Source: Diacronema lutheri
Lineage: Eukaryota; Haptophyta; Pavlovophyceae; Pavlovales; Pavlovaceae
Direction: 5' to 3'
NCBI GenBank assembly: GCA_019448385.1
Contig: JAGTXO010000008.1
Coordinates: 496,001-560,000 of the forward strand
Length of the DNA stretch: 64,000 bases
Notes under the pieces: generated by a model
Told to the model about the DNA's origin: nothing
Seen by the model: only the letters and a program-made list of their open reading frames with translations
Databases searched by the model: none
Position numbers and translations under genes: made by a program
Shown here: piece by piece, positions 41,501-50,100 of the stretch
Position numbering within the stretch: position 1 is the stretch's first letter
How the letters are laid out: every line of letters begins with the position of its first letter

Positions 41501-42269
41501 CCGCTGGCCGCAACGTCGCCCATGCGCCGCTCTCGCGCTGGTGCGCGCTGATCTGGTGCAGGCAGGCGACCACGTAGCGGCACGCGCACGCATCCGCGCG
41601 TGCGTCTGCCAGCGGGCCCAGCGCCGCGCTCGCCGGTGTGCCACCGTGCCCTGCGACCGGTGTGGGGGCGCCGTCCATCGTGCGGTCCGGTGTGGGGGCG
41701 CCCTGCGACCGGTGTGGGGGCGCACTGCTCGCCTCGCGATCGGCGAGTTCGAGCATGAGGCGTACGTCGAAAAGCGCGTGCGCGCCGCACAAGTTGGGGT
41801 GCCACTGCTGAGGCACGCGCGGCTGCACGATTCGCAGCGCGCCGAGATGCACGGGCGGCGCGAGCAGCGACAGCCGAGCCGAGCCACCGGCGTCCGCAAG
41901 AGCGTCGTCGTGCCACGGCAGGGGACAGCGCTCGGCGGGAAGGGGCTGCGCGAGATGCGCGCGCATGCTGGCAAAGAGTAGATCTAGGTTGGCGTCGTCA
42001 ACACCCCATGGGACCTCCAACTCGACGAGCGCCTCGGCCGAGGACCGTTGCTCGTCAGCCGCTCGTACGCGGCTCACGCGCGCCGTCATCATCGCTTCGC
42101 GCGAGGCGCCGCCGGAGAGCACGAGCGCGTGGGAGAAGCCGCCCTCGTTGAGCTGCCACACAAGCGGCGCCTCGCTCCGGCACGCGCGCAGCAGGGACAC
42201 GCCGGGCCCTTCGCCCTCGGCGAGCTGCACATGGACACGCGCGTCCTCGACCCGTCCTCTCTCTGCCAT
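38586..42269 (-). CDS. Large protein with papain-like protease-type half and kinase-like C-terminal half
   Basis: A single exon of 1227 residues that I cannot assign to a named family. The N-terminal half shows a thiol-protease-like arrangement in the order Cys, His, Asp: WHPNLCGAHALFDVRLML (Cys161), FGAVHHWLALVLLP (His357/358) and LLILDSDNKPLL (Asp402). This resembles deubiquitinase or Ubl-protease active sites. The C-terminal half has WYRLKGCGNGEDGFVVR (residues about 700), reminiscent of the SelO/kinase-like glycine region. Later come FDAQWHCNAHANNAV and NFLAFLDLDLAFD (near 39120-39010), which look like the catalytic HxxxxN loop and the metal-binding Asp of a kinase-like fold. Long Ala-rich and Asp/Glu-rich linkers separate these parts. 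The ATG is 8 bases from the divergent ARM gene ATG. Enzyme activity is inference. Confidence 0.6.
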   Translation of the reverse strand: MAERGRVEDARVHVQLAEGEGPGVSLLRACRSEAPLVWQLNEGGFSHALVLSGGASREAMMTARVSRVRAADEQRSSAEALVELEVPWGVDDANLDLLFASMRAHLAQPLPAERCPLPWHDDALADAGGSARLSLLAPPVHLGALRIVQPRVPQQWHPNLCGAHALFDVRLMLELADREASSAPPHRSQGAPTPDRTMDGAPTPVAGHGGTPASAALGPLADARADACACRYVVACLHQISAHQRESGAWATLRPAAGVLDAAQLRWLAAQDPQLRDRVLVFDELPADLDHELRELRCAREQRRGALAHPPAATPFVSFVSQLVALVARAHGQRVGAAGDGGCENGRAIGVIFGAVHHWLALVLLPAHAAPADENAPADYFMARPTGDGNIASACMALLILDSDNKPLLSHGGLGGVLSCAPCARADAGIGAPAAAPTEEVAHATSGIYPRRPAAHAALEARARSLATEQLRTWAASERKRRRLASGGALDSTPDSVLDALFEAGTPRYFAGVALPAEYWPNKPARLLAQLVLAELAEVRAAVVLVCAAVRAPGGCARGADAAAGAADTSAGVDAGAADGAHDEDAHDEDAVWFGSRPCCLLPTDGEVVAFSRLDDDLSDAALRITLSRAELVAGADGIADISLPATPARELREAGSTLSPACAAMPELLARHPLLKVPPDLAGNPPACALARAVASGVRSAIVRVPAVGGRAAWYRLKGCGNGEDGFVVRTLRAGAGAPRRRELRGCAFAHTAKRECAMSARLAQIAPGMLGNEPLGWALYGGARLGQLPLGDAPELRPVCAILRTVGDRRLGTHVLTGLAILLPSLVAPTVLDAARGAAPLRERVRALFPPERPDGLTVETAQLVTDAMIAIELRLAEQRPERTASADGGGGGGGAAAVEPALEGSAPSMGARALNCGLSWPKLSRDERCFAFVGACVRADTGAAAIVDAAPDPAAPAEQWTEAGAVPMHARWQPRWRAACARLAARLADLPEPRARASILGYAYSRLGYECGRWLRAMHLARCSWGTFQDRACFDAQWHCNAHANNAVMRPPSRAAESGADNADETGATDGADGSRNFLAFLDLDLAFDEQSYVDLTRLGPPQPPAASAPSEHERAAVAPAAAAFTQLLVREHVSFLETLVGADASSGVPQVALSALRERAAATERGEALHGVQSALHDTLALGYLRGYSADARFMVAPYDARLHAAAYDVIELAVIATAELSA

Positions 42270-42277
42270 GCTTCACG

Positions 42278-43294
42278 ATGGGGGCGGACTCCGACGATGA
42301 CGAGGTTCTTGCCGTGGGTTTTGACAACTTCGACGTGCTCGACGGCCTTGAATTCGCGCCGGTCTCGAGCGAGCGGCCGTGGGTTGTCGCGATGGACCGC
42401 TGCCGCGCAGCCGCCGCGCTGCCGCAGCGTGCGCTCGCGCGCCAACAGCAGGTTTGCTTTATGAAGGTGCTCGCCGAGCTAGGTGGGCACCGCTGCCACG
42501 GCGACGAAATGCGAGAAGCCGGCGTGATCGACTACGCGATCGACACGGTGCGCGGGCTCGACCTGCATGATCCGCTTGACCGCCCGCTCCTCCTCTGGAG
42601 CTGCCGCGCGATCCGCAAGGTGAGCTGCCCGAACCGTTTAAACCGGAGGCGCGTGCGCGCGGCGGGCGGTTTGCCCGTGCTCATCCCCGTCCTCGACTGC
42701 GGCGAGGAGCCCGTCGTCCTTGAGTGCTGCCACCTCTTCAAGAACGTATGCTACGGCCACGGCGTCGCGCGCAACGAGATGCGCGAGCTGGGTGGCGTGA
42801 ACGCGCTCATGCGCGTGCTCCTCACCGAGCGCTTCGGCAACGCGACGTGGCGCGCGGCGGTCGCGCTGTGCGGGCTCTGCTGGGCCACCCCGCTCAACCT
42901 GGAGCTCATCACGTCGACACCTGGCGTGATGGAGGCGATCGAGCTGCGGCTTGGCGACAAGCCGCCATGGAAGACGGCCGTGGGGCTCAAGGCGCTGCGC
43001 AGGCACCTTGCGCTCCGCACGGCGGGCCAGGGCGGTGCGAGCGTGTCGGGCTCGGCGAGGCCCAGCTCGCGGAGGGAAGCGGCGAATCTTGCCGAGCTCG
43101 CGCGGGCAGAGGACGACGAGGGGCAGGAGGAGGACGAGGAGGAGGGAGAGACAGACGATGACGACGGGGACGATGAGCAGGGCGCCGAGGAGCAGCAGCC
43201 ATCGCCAGCGGATCACTGCCCGGGTGCTGACAAGCAGCCAGCCCTCGCCAGCGCGCGCATGAGCTCGTGCTCGGCTGAAAATGCGTGGCGCTGA
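42278..43294 (+). CDS. Armadillo-repeat-like protein with acidic tail
   Basis: The protein has 338 residues from one exon. Three or four helical repeats resemble ARM units: CFMKVLAELGGHRCHGDEMR, LPVLIPVLDCGEEPVVLECC, RNEMRELGGVNALMRVLL and TWRAAVALCGLCWA. After residue 250 comes a run of Asp/Glu (EEDEEEGETDDDDGDDE) of the kind that binds basic proteins. The N-terminus is also acidic. The function is unknown. The last 82 bases overlap the coding end of the GT29 gene on the opposite strand. Confidence 0.7.
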   Translation: MGADSDDDEVLAVGFDNFDVLDGLEFAPVSSERPWVVAMDRCRAAAALPQRALARQQQVCFMKVLAELGGHRCHGDEMREAGVIDYAIDTVRGLDLHDPLDRPLLLWSCRAIRKVSCPNRLNRRRVRAAGGLPVLIPVLDCGEEPVVLECCHLFKNVCYGHGVARNEMRELGGVNALMRVLLTERFGNATWRAAVALCGLCWATPLNLELITSTPGVMEAIELRLGDKPPWKTAVGLKALRRHLALRTAGQGGASVSGSARPSSRREAANLAELARAEDDEGQEEDEEEGETDDDDGDDEQGAEEQQPSPADHCPGADKQPALASARMSSCSAENAWR

Positions 43295-44304
43295 TGCGCA
43301 ATCCGCGAGTGATTCTGGTAATAGTGGAAGCGCGCCGCGTCTTTGCGCGCACTCGCGCCCGTGCCCGCCGCGCGCAACTCGGCTGTGTGGCGGGGAGGAG
43401 GAAGGGAGAAGGAAACGCGGCGCATGTCGCCGAAGCCGTATGCACGGAGCGAGTGGCAGCGCGAGAGGGCGAAGAGGAGCGCGACAAGGCCTGAGCTGGT
43501 GATGCTGCCCACGCCATCGACGTGCGGCAGCGGGAGGACGAGCGCGCTCGGCGCCTCGCCGTGCACGTCGGAGCCGGCGAGGCTTGCGGCGTCAAGCGCG
43601 CAGCGCAGCGAAGCGCGCGCGGCGCGGAGCCGGTTGCCGAACGCCTTGGCGTGCGCGATGACAAACTCTGCAGGCTTGCTGTCGCCGACGAAGGCGCGCA
43701 CGCGCTCGGCGTACCGCGCCGCCGTGCCCGCCTTGAGCTCGGCGACGAGCTGCGCGCCGTGCTGCCGGTTGAGCAGCCGGCAGCTCGTCCGGCGGCCAAC
43801 GTCCTCTCGGTAGTCGCCACGGTTGACGACGAGGGTGCGCACCGAGCCGCCAAACGGCGGCAAGTGCGTGCCATCCGACCAGAGTGGCGCCAGGTTGGCA
43901 CGAATCACCACACCGTGCGCGTCGATCTCGGCGCCGAGCCTCGCGCCGATGAGCGCGCTCGACGACCCCACGACGGCGCACGCGCTGCGCTCCGCGTCCA
44001 TCCGCGCGAGGAGCGGAGAGCGACGCACGCAGTGCATCAGACGAAACCGCGCCATCGCCTCGCAAAGCCAGCGCTCCGGCTCCGAGCTCGCATTGGCCGC
44101 GCCCGCGCGCCGCGCCGCGCGCGCGCCACGCGCCGCGCATGCCAGCCGCTGCGCACACGCCGGCCACGCGCGGCGCGCGGCGCGCAGACCGGGCGGAGTG
44201 GAGCGGCTCGGCCCATAATCGAGCAAAGCGCGAACGTGCTCGCTGGCGGCCAAGGCGCACAACGCAAACGCCGACACGAGCGGGAGCGTGAGCGCAACGC
44301 GCAT
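43213..44304 (-). CDS. GT29 sialyltransferase-like Golgi glycosyltransferase
   Basis: The protein has 363 residues from the ATG at 44304, which opens a signal anchor (MRVALTLPLVSAFALCALAA). Sialylmotif L is CAVVGSSSALIGARLGAEID with VVIRANLAPLWSDG. Motif S is ITSSGLVALLFALSRC followed by RAYGFGD, and the VS-type end is FHYYQNHSRIAHQRH. The conserved Cys of L and S and the late His are present. Algal GT29 proteins may use KDN/Kdo-like or other acidic sugars rather than sialic acid, so the donor is open. The frame is open upstream to 44475 but the hydrophobic start makes 44304 the likely one. Confidence 0.85.
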   Translation of the reverse strand: MRVALTLPLVSAFALCALAASEHVRALLDYGPSRSTPPGLRAARRAWPACAQRLACAARGARAARRAGAANASSEPERWLCEAMARFRLMHCVRRSPLLARMDAERSACAVVGSSSALIGARLGAEIDAHGVVIRANLAPLWSDGTHLPPFGGSVRTLVVNRGDYREDVGRRTSCRLLNRQHGAQLVAELKAGTAARYAERVRAFVGDSKPAEFVIAHAKAFGNRLRAARASLRCALDAASLAGSDVHGEAPSALVLPLPHVDGVGSITSSGLVALLFALSRCHSLRAYGFGDMRRVSFSLPPPRHTAELRAAGTGASARKDAARFHYYQNHSRIAHQRHAFSAEHELMRALARAGCLSAPGQ

Positions 44305-44432
44305 CACCTCGTCGCCATCGCCCGTCCTGTCGGCCGAGTTGCGCGCAGCTTTCTGGGAAACTCCCTTCGTGCAGGGTGGCGCTCCGTGTCGCCGGTGCAC
44401 GCGTCGACCTTGGCCCGAGTAGCGCGCGGAGC

Positions 44433-45315
44433 ATGCCGCAGTATGGTTCGAATGCGCTGCGCACGGATGGCACATCGTTCAACGTGGGCAACAAGCTCGG
44501 CGACAGGCCATCGATCCGGCTCTTCGACGAGAACGACCAGAACAGCGGTTCGGCGATGCACGAGCTGCTCAGCGGCACGGACGACGACGTGCAGATCTTC
44601 GTCGCAGCGCCGCCGCGCGCGTCCATGATTGAGCACACGCCTGCCAAGCATCCTTCACCGCCTGGGTCCGTGCGCAGCTTTTGGAGCTTGAAGTCGTCGT
44701 CCAAGCCGGTCAAGGGCAAGCCCGTGCTCGTGGGCGAGAATCTCGAGTGGGGCAAGAAGCGCCTGCACGAGGGCCTGCTGCACGGCCGCGTGAAGGACGT
44801 GCGCCAGGCGGTCGAGGACGGCGTCGACGTCAACTTCCGCGACGCAAAGGGCGACACGCCGCTCCACCATGCCGCGCGCAACGGCAAGATCAGGATGGCT
44901 CAGCTGCTGCTCGACCTCGGCGCGGTGCGCCGCCACGCGCCCCCGCGCCGCCACGAGCACCATGCGTCGCGCGCGCACGCGCCGAGCGTGCCCTCCGCGT
45001 GCCGCGCGCGGCCCATATCCGCAGGACGCCACGCTTGAGAACAGATCGGGCGAGCGCGCGGCGGAGGTGTCGAGCACGGGCGAGCTCATCGACCTGCTCT
45101 ACCGGGAACCGGTCAAGAAGCCACCGAGGACACGCATCGGCGCGCACGCCAGCGAGCCGCACGCCTCGGAAAGCGCGACGGAGCGAACGGCCACGTTTGA
45201 CACCGCGAGATCCGAGCAGGCTGAGCACGCGCCATGGCTTGAGCGCTTCTTGGCCAACCCGGTCGGCTTTGTCTGTGCACACATCCACGCGCTGAGCGGC
45301 AAGCTCGCCGCGTGA
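44433..45315 (+). CDS. Ankyrin-repeat protein
   Basis: Exons 44433-44924 and 45025-45315 join in phase 0 to give 260 residues. Two ankyrin units are visible: KKRLHEGLLHGRVKDVRQAV/EDGVDVNFRDAKGDTPLHHA and RNGKIRMAQLLLDLGA, then across the join DATLENRSGERAAEVSSTGE with LIDLLYR. The N-terminal 110 residues are polar and probably disordered. The C-terminal segment ends with a hydrophobic stretch (FLANPVGFVCAHIHALSGKL). The donor is GTGCGC, the commonest type in this window. Function unknown. It is divergent from the GT29 gene, 128 bases apart. Confidence 0.8.
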
Positions 45316-45416
45316 GGCGTGTTATCAGCCGGGCTGGCCAAGCGTTGTGTCGCCCTCCAGTGAGCCGCTTTGGAAAATTCAAAACGGCCGAGACTGTCTG
45401 CTGCCACGTCGGTGCA

Positions 45417-47090
45417 TCAGAGCGGCCCGAGCGGTGCGTGAAGCGGGTGCGCCGCAACCGCCTCCGCGAGCGTGAGCGCGCGCGCCGCGCCCGCGTCGCG
45501 CGGGCGAGCGTCCGCGCGGCCTAGGGCCGCATGGGCCGGCACAGCAACCTCGACGAGGCGGCCGGCGCCGTGCGCGCCGGCCGCGGCCGGCGCGACGGTC
45601 CGTGCGGGCGGCTGCGTCGGCGGAGCGCGCGCGCCGCCGCCCGCATACGCGGCGCGCGCAGCCGCGCTCGTCGCGTCCGCAACCGCGCGCACGCGCCCGA
45701 GCCGCGCCGTCTCGTACGCGCGCAGCGTCTGCGGGCGGAGGAAGTCGTCGGCAGAGTTTGCGTCGGCGGCGAGCTTGCCAAGCGTCCACGCGTCCTCGAA
45801 CGCGAGCGCGAGGCCCTCGCCCGTCGGCCGGAGCGGATGCGCCGCGTCGCCGAGGTAGGCGACGCGTGGCACGCCCGAGTACCACGGCGCGTCCCAGTTG
45901 CGACTGACGAGGCGGTGCTCGACGATGCACGAGCTCGCGGCGAGCGCGGCCGCGAACACCTCGTCGACAACCGCGACGACGCCGGCCGCGTCGGCCGACG
46001 GGCCGGCTGCGCGCGCGGCGGCGCCGCCGTCGGCGGGCGCGCCCAGCGCGGTGAGGAGCCGCGCGCGCGCATCCGCAAAATCGCGCGCGCGGCCGGGCAC
46101 GGCCGGCGCCGTCACCGTCCACGACGCGCCGCGGCCGCGGCCAGCCGGAAAAAGCACCCCCATGCGGCCGGCGCTCGCCGACGCACCCGCGCCCGCGCCC
46201 GTGTCCTTGTAAAAGGTCGCCCTGCCGCGCACGTCGGTCGTCGGCGAGATGCCGCGCCACACGCTCTTCTCCTCGTCCAAGAGTATTTCTGCCGCGCGCG
46301 GGCCGGCTGGCGCGGCAGCGCGCACGGCGGACTGCACCCCATCGCATGCGAGCACAAGCCGCGCGTGGCAGACGAGCTCGTCCGCCTCGCGCTCGGCGTC
46401 GCGATTGAGCCGGCGGAAGCGTAAGGTGAGCCCCTCGTGCCCGTGCTCGGGCGCACGCGTCGGCTCAATCGCGACGAGGTCGACGCCAAGGGCCACGCCC
46501 TGCGGGCCGAGTAGCTCGCGCGCGCGCACAGCAAGGTGCGCCCGCACATCGTGCCAGAGAAAGGTGGTCTGCACGCGCTCCCCCAGACCGAGCGCGCGCA
46601 GCCACGCGGCCCACAGCGCGTGGAGCACTGGCGGCCCGGGTTTGGCATCGCGCGCCGCCGCCGCCGCCGCATCACCCGCCGACGCGTCGCGCGTGTGCAG
46701 CGGCCGCATGTCAACCGCCTCGACAGGCGAGCCCTCGCGCCGAATGCGTGCGGATGCCGTGCCATCGATCGCCTCGAGCACGGCCCACGCGAGCGGCGAG
46801 AGCGCCACGGCCGCACCTTTTGGCTCGAGATGGTCTCGCTCAAAGACGCGCACTGTGCACCGCTTGAGCGAGCGCGCCTTGCTCAGCGCGATCGCGGTCG
46901 CCAGCCCGCACGGCCCTCCACCGATGATCGCCACGTCGCACGTCATGGGCGCGCGTGCATGGCCGCGCGACACCGCGATGCCGCCAGCGAGCGAGGCGCC
47001 GAGCGCGACGAATGCCAAGGCATTTCGCACCATGTGCTCGGCGCTAAAATAATGATTTGTAGTTGACCAATGAAATGCGCCGGCCTTCAT
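45417..47090 (-). CDS. FAD-dependent monooxygenase (UbiH/PHBH type)
   Basis: This is an aromatic-ring hydroxylase-like flavoprotein of 557 residues if the ATG at 47090 is used, or 538 from the ATG at 47033. The dinucleotide fold is DVAIIGGGPCGLATAIAL with RVFERD. The DG motif is LVLACDGVQSAVR, and the FAD ribose motif is YLGDAAHPLRPTGEGLALAFEDA. The segment after the second ATG (MVRNALAFVALGASLAGGIA) is hydrophobic and fits a signal peptide or organelle leader, so 47033 may be the real start. The last 80 residues are Ala/Pro rich. Relatives include zeaxanthin-epoxidase-like and ubiquinone-synthesis hydroxylases; the substrate is not evident. Confidence 0.88.
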   Translation of the reverse strand: MKAGAFHWSTTNHYFSAEHMVRNALAFVALGASLAGGIAVSRGHARAPMTCDVAIIGGGPCGLATAIALSKARSLKRCTVRVFERDHLEPKGAAVALSPLAWAVLEAIDGTASARIRREGSPVEAVDMRPLHTRDASAGDAAAAAARDAKPGPPVLHALWAAWLRALGLGERVQTTFLWHDVRAHLAVRARELLGPQGVALGVDLVAIEPTRAPEHGHEGLTLRFRRLNRDAEREADELVCHARLVLACDGVQSAVRAAAPAGPRAAEILLDEEKSVWRGISPTTDVRGRATFYKDTGAGAGASASAGRMGVLFPAGRGRGASWTVTAPAVPGRARDFADARARLLTALGAPADGGAAARAAGPSADAAGVVAVVDEVFAAALAASSCIVEHRLVSRNWDAPWYSGVPRVAYLGDAAHPLRPTGEGLALAFEDAWTLGKLAADANSADDFLRPQTLRAYETARLGRVRAVADATSAAARAAYAGGGARAPPTQPPARTVAPAAAGAHGAGRLVEVAVPAHAALGRADARPRDAGAARALTLAEAVAAHPLHAPLGPL

Positions 47091-47126
47091 CTACTTCCGA
47101 GCCTGGCCTCTCAAAGCAATGAGAAG

Positions 47127-50100
47127 TCAGAACGCCACGCGGGCGTTGCCCTGCTCCCACGCCTCGAGCGCGCGCAGCGGCACCACCATCGCGCCGCGCG
47201 CGCGGGGCAGCTGGCTGCTCGTGAACTGCGCGATCGCGACCACCCACGCGTGCGCCTCGCCCGCAGTTCGCGCCTTGAAGACGAGCTCGTTGGACCCCGT
47301 CTCGGGCTCGTGCGCGGCGTCGGCCGCCCCGCCGGCGCCGTCGGCACCGCCTACGTCGGCACCGCCGCCGCTGGCGGCAGGTGGCCGCCGTGCGCGCGGC
47401 GCGCGCTCAGGCACGATGGCAAATGCGCGCGCGGGCGTGCTGCCCGTCGTCACTTGCACTGCGACCTGCGCGCGCGAGAGCGGCACGCAGCGGTAGGGCA
47501 GCTCGTCTTCGCCGACTTTAAAGAGCGAAAAATGGCGCGTCGAGAGGATCGCGTACCGCCAGTGCCAGCCGACCGCCCTCTCGCCACGCTTGAGCAGCCA
47601 CCCTTCCTTCACGACGGCGGCATGCGCGCGCTCCTCTGTGAGTAAATCGCGCTCGACCACCGCGCGGTACAGCTCGTCCACCAGCGCCGCGTCCAGCCGC
47701 TGGCCGCGCACGAGGTACGCAAAGTGGTCGGGGCTCAGCCGCGCGGCCGCGACGCGCAGCCGCAGCGCGCGCGTGTGCGCGATGGAGGATGCGCCGAGCG
47801 CGCCGGCGCGCGCGTCGTGCCCGTGCACGCGGCCGTTGAGCACGAGCAGCGCGTATGCGAGCTGGTAGACCGCGTCCGCGCTCGGCAGCGCGGTCGGGTT
47901 GCACTCGTGGAACCTTGCGCGCGAGAAGCAGGGAGGGGGGGGGGGGGGGGGGGGGAGGGCGAAGAGGAGGGGATCGGGTCGCATTGGGGCGGGGCGGGGT
48001 TTCGACGGGCGTGAAGCCGGCGCGCGCGGAGGGTGCGGTCGGTGGCGCGGCGGCGTGCCGCCCACGGCCGAACGCGAGGGCAGGAGGCGAACGCGGGCAA
48101 ACGCGCGAGGTCAGCCATGCGCGCGCAGACGGCTCGGCCGTGGGCGAGTGGCTTGCGCGCACCGCTCGGCAAAGGCGCGGAGCACGCCGTGCATCGCGCC
48201 GGCGCCGTCGTCGTCGCGCAGCTCGACGAGCACGCCGAGCTTTCGCATCGCCGAGTCGAGCGACAGGCTCGTCAAGTCCACTCGGCGGAGCAAGGCGCGC
48301 AGCGCCGGCCGCGAGCTGGGCTGCGCCACAAAGTCGACGAGGAGCGGCGCCGCGAGGCGCGCGCCCGCGCGCAGCACGAACGCAGCAACCGCATCTGGCG
48401 AATTGTGCACGTGCCCGCCGCTGACGAGCGCGCCGACCGCGTGGCGCCCGCTCTCCTCGCCGTTGAACGCGGCGCACGCGCGCGCGAGCTCGCGCTCGTC
48501 CGCCGCCGAGTGCGTGACCAGCAAGTTGAACGGCGGCACGCCGGCGGGCGACGGCGGCTCGTCCGGCGCAATCGCCGCGAGCCGGGCCTTGCTCGGCGGC
48601 CAGAGCGATGGGTCGGGGCCAGGCGGCGACGCGGCGCGGCGCGGCGGCGCGTCGACGAGGGAAGGGGCGCGCGAGGGCGAACGCGCGCGCGCCTGCGTCG
48701 CGCGCTGCTCGCCCTCGTCGGATGAGGCCAGCGAGGCGTCGGTTTCGTCCCAGTCAGCAGCGACAGTCAGCGCGCCGTTGGGCGGCGGCGCTGCGCGCGG
48801 CGGCGCGCGCGGCGCGGGAGCGCGCGCTGGCGGTACGACCGCGCGTGTGGCGCTGATTGCCACCACCGCCGTGCCCTCTCTGCCCGTCTGAGCGCCCCGG
48901 CAATCCCACCAGCCAGACTCGGGGTCGCGCTCGCCGTCGCGCGCGACAGTTGGTCTGGCGGCGGGTCCTGAGCCGCGCAGCGCCGCGCCCGCGAGCGCGC
49001 CCGCCAGCTCGAGCACGAGCTTGAGCGCCTGCGCGAGGCCGAACGCCCCAAGCACCGCGCGCAGCCACGCGTCGCGCGTGAGGCCGGACGGCTCAGCGAG
49101 CCAGCCGGCGGTTGCGACGACAACGAAGCACGCGCTCACGACGAGCAGCGCGTGCACTGCCCACGCGAGCCGCGCGCGCGAGCGGCGCGGGCGCGACCAC
49201 CACAGGCGCGCGTCCGCGAGCTGGCCTTCGCTGAGGCCGCAGTAGGCCACGATGGCTGCCGGGCCGCCCAGCTGCATGCCATCGAGAGGTCCCTGCGGCC
49301 TTGGCGCGAGCAACGCGGGCCGTGCGAGCGCCAAAAGCGTGCGCTTGAGCGGCGATGCGTTGACGGCGCCCGCCGGCGCGGTCGCGGCCTCGACCGCCTC
49401 GCGCGCCTCGCGATGCGCACGGAGCAGCCCCTCGCACGCCTGCGCCGTTAAGATGGGTGGGCGCGACGCAAAGCGCATGGGCGGTGCGCGTGAGGCACGC
49501 CACATCGAGCGCACTGCCACGGCACGCGCGAGGCACGGCCGCGCATCGCACGCACGGCCGGCGATCCCGGCCGGCTCGCCCGTGCGCGCACGCTTCGCGC
49601 GGCCGACGCGACGTTTTGCCCCCGCCCTGTCCGCGTGCGAGCTCGCGGCGCAGCAAGACCGGCGCGCGGCGCCACGCGTGCCCCGCACCTGGTCAGGCGC
49701 GACGTGCACGTCTCGCGCGCGGATTGCGCGCGCGCGCGGCGCGAGGGCGCGCGCGTCGTCCATCGAGGAGCGCGCGCGGCCGCGACCTGCAAGCGCGCTG
49801 TGCATATCGTCAGCCATCGGGCTCACGCGCACCTGCCGCGTCCGCGCGCGCGCAGGGCGGCGGGGCGCGCGCGCGTGAGGGCTTTCTCTCCCTTTTTTTT
49901 CTTTTCCTCACGCGTGAGGGCTTGGCGAGTCGCGACGGCGGCCCAGTGGCACGGCACGCGGTGCACGTCGAGGTCGCTGCGCACCATCTCGATCGACGCG
50001 GAGCGGCGAGCAAGCAGCGACTGCACCGCCGAGTGGCGGAAGAAGGAGAGCGCGGCCTCGCCGCTCGCCATCGGCGGAGCGGCCTGCACGACCGCGAGTT

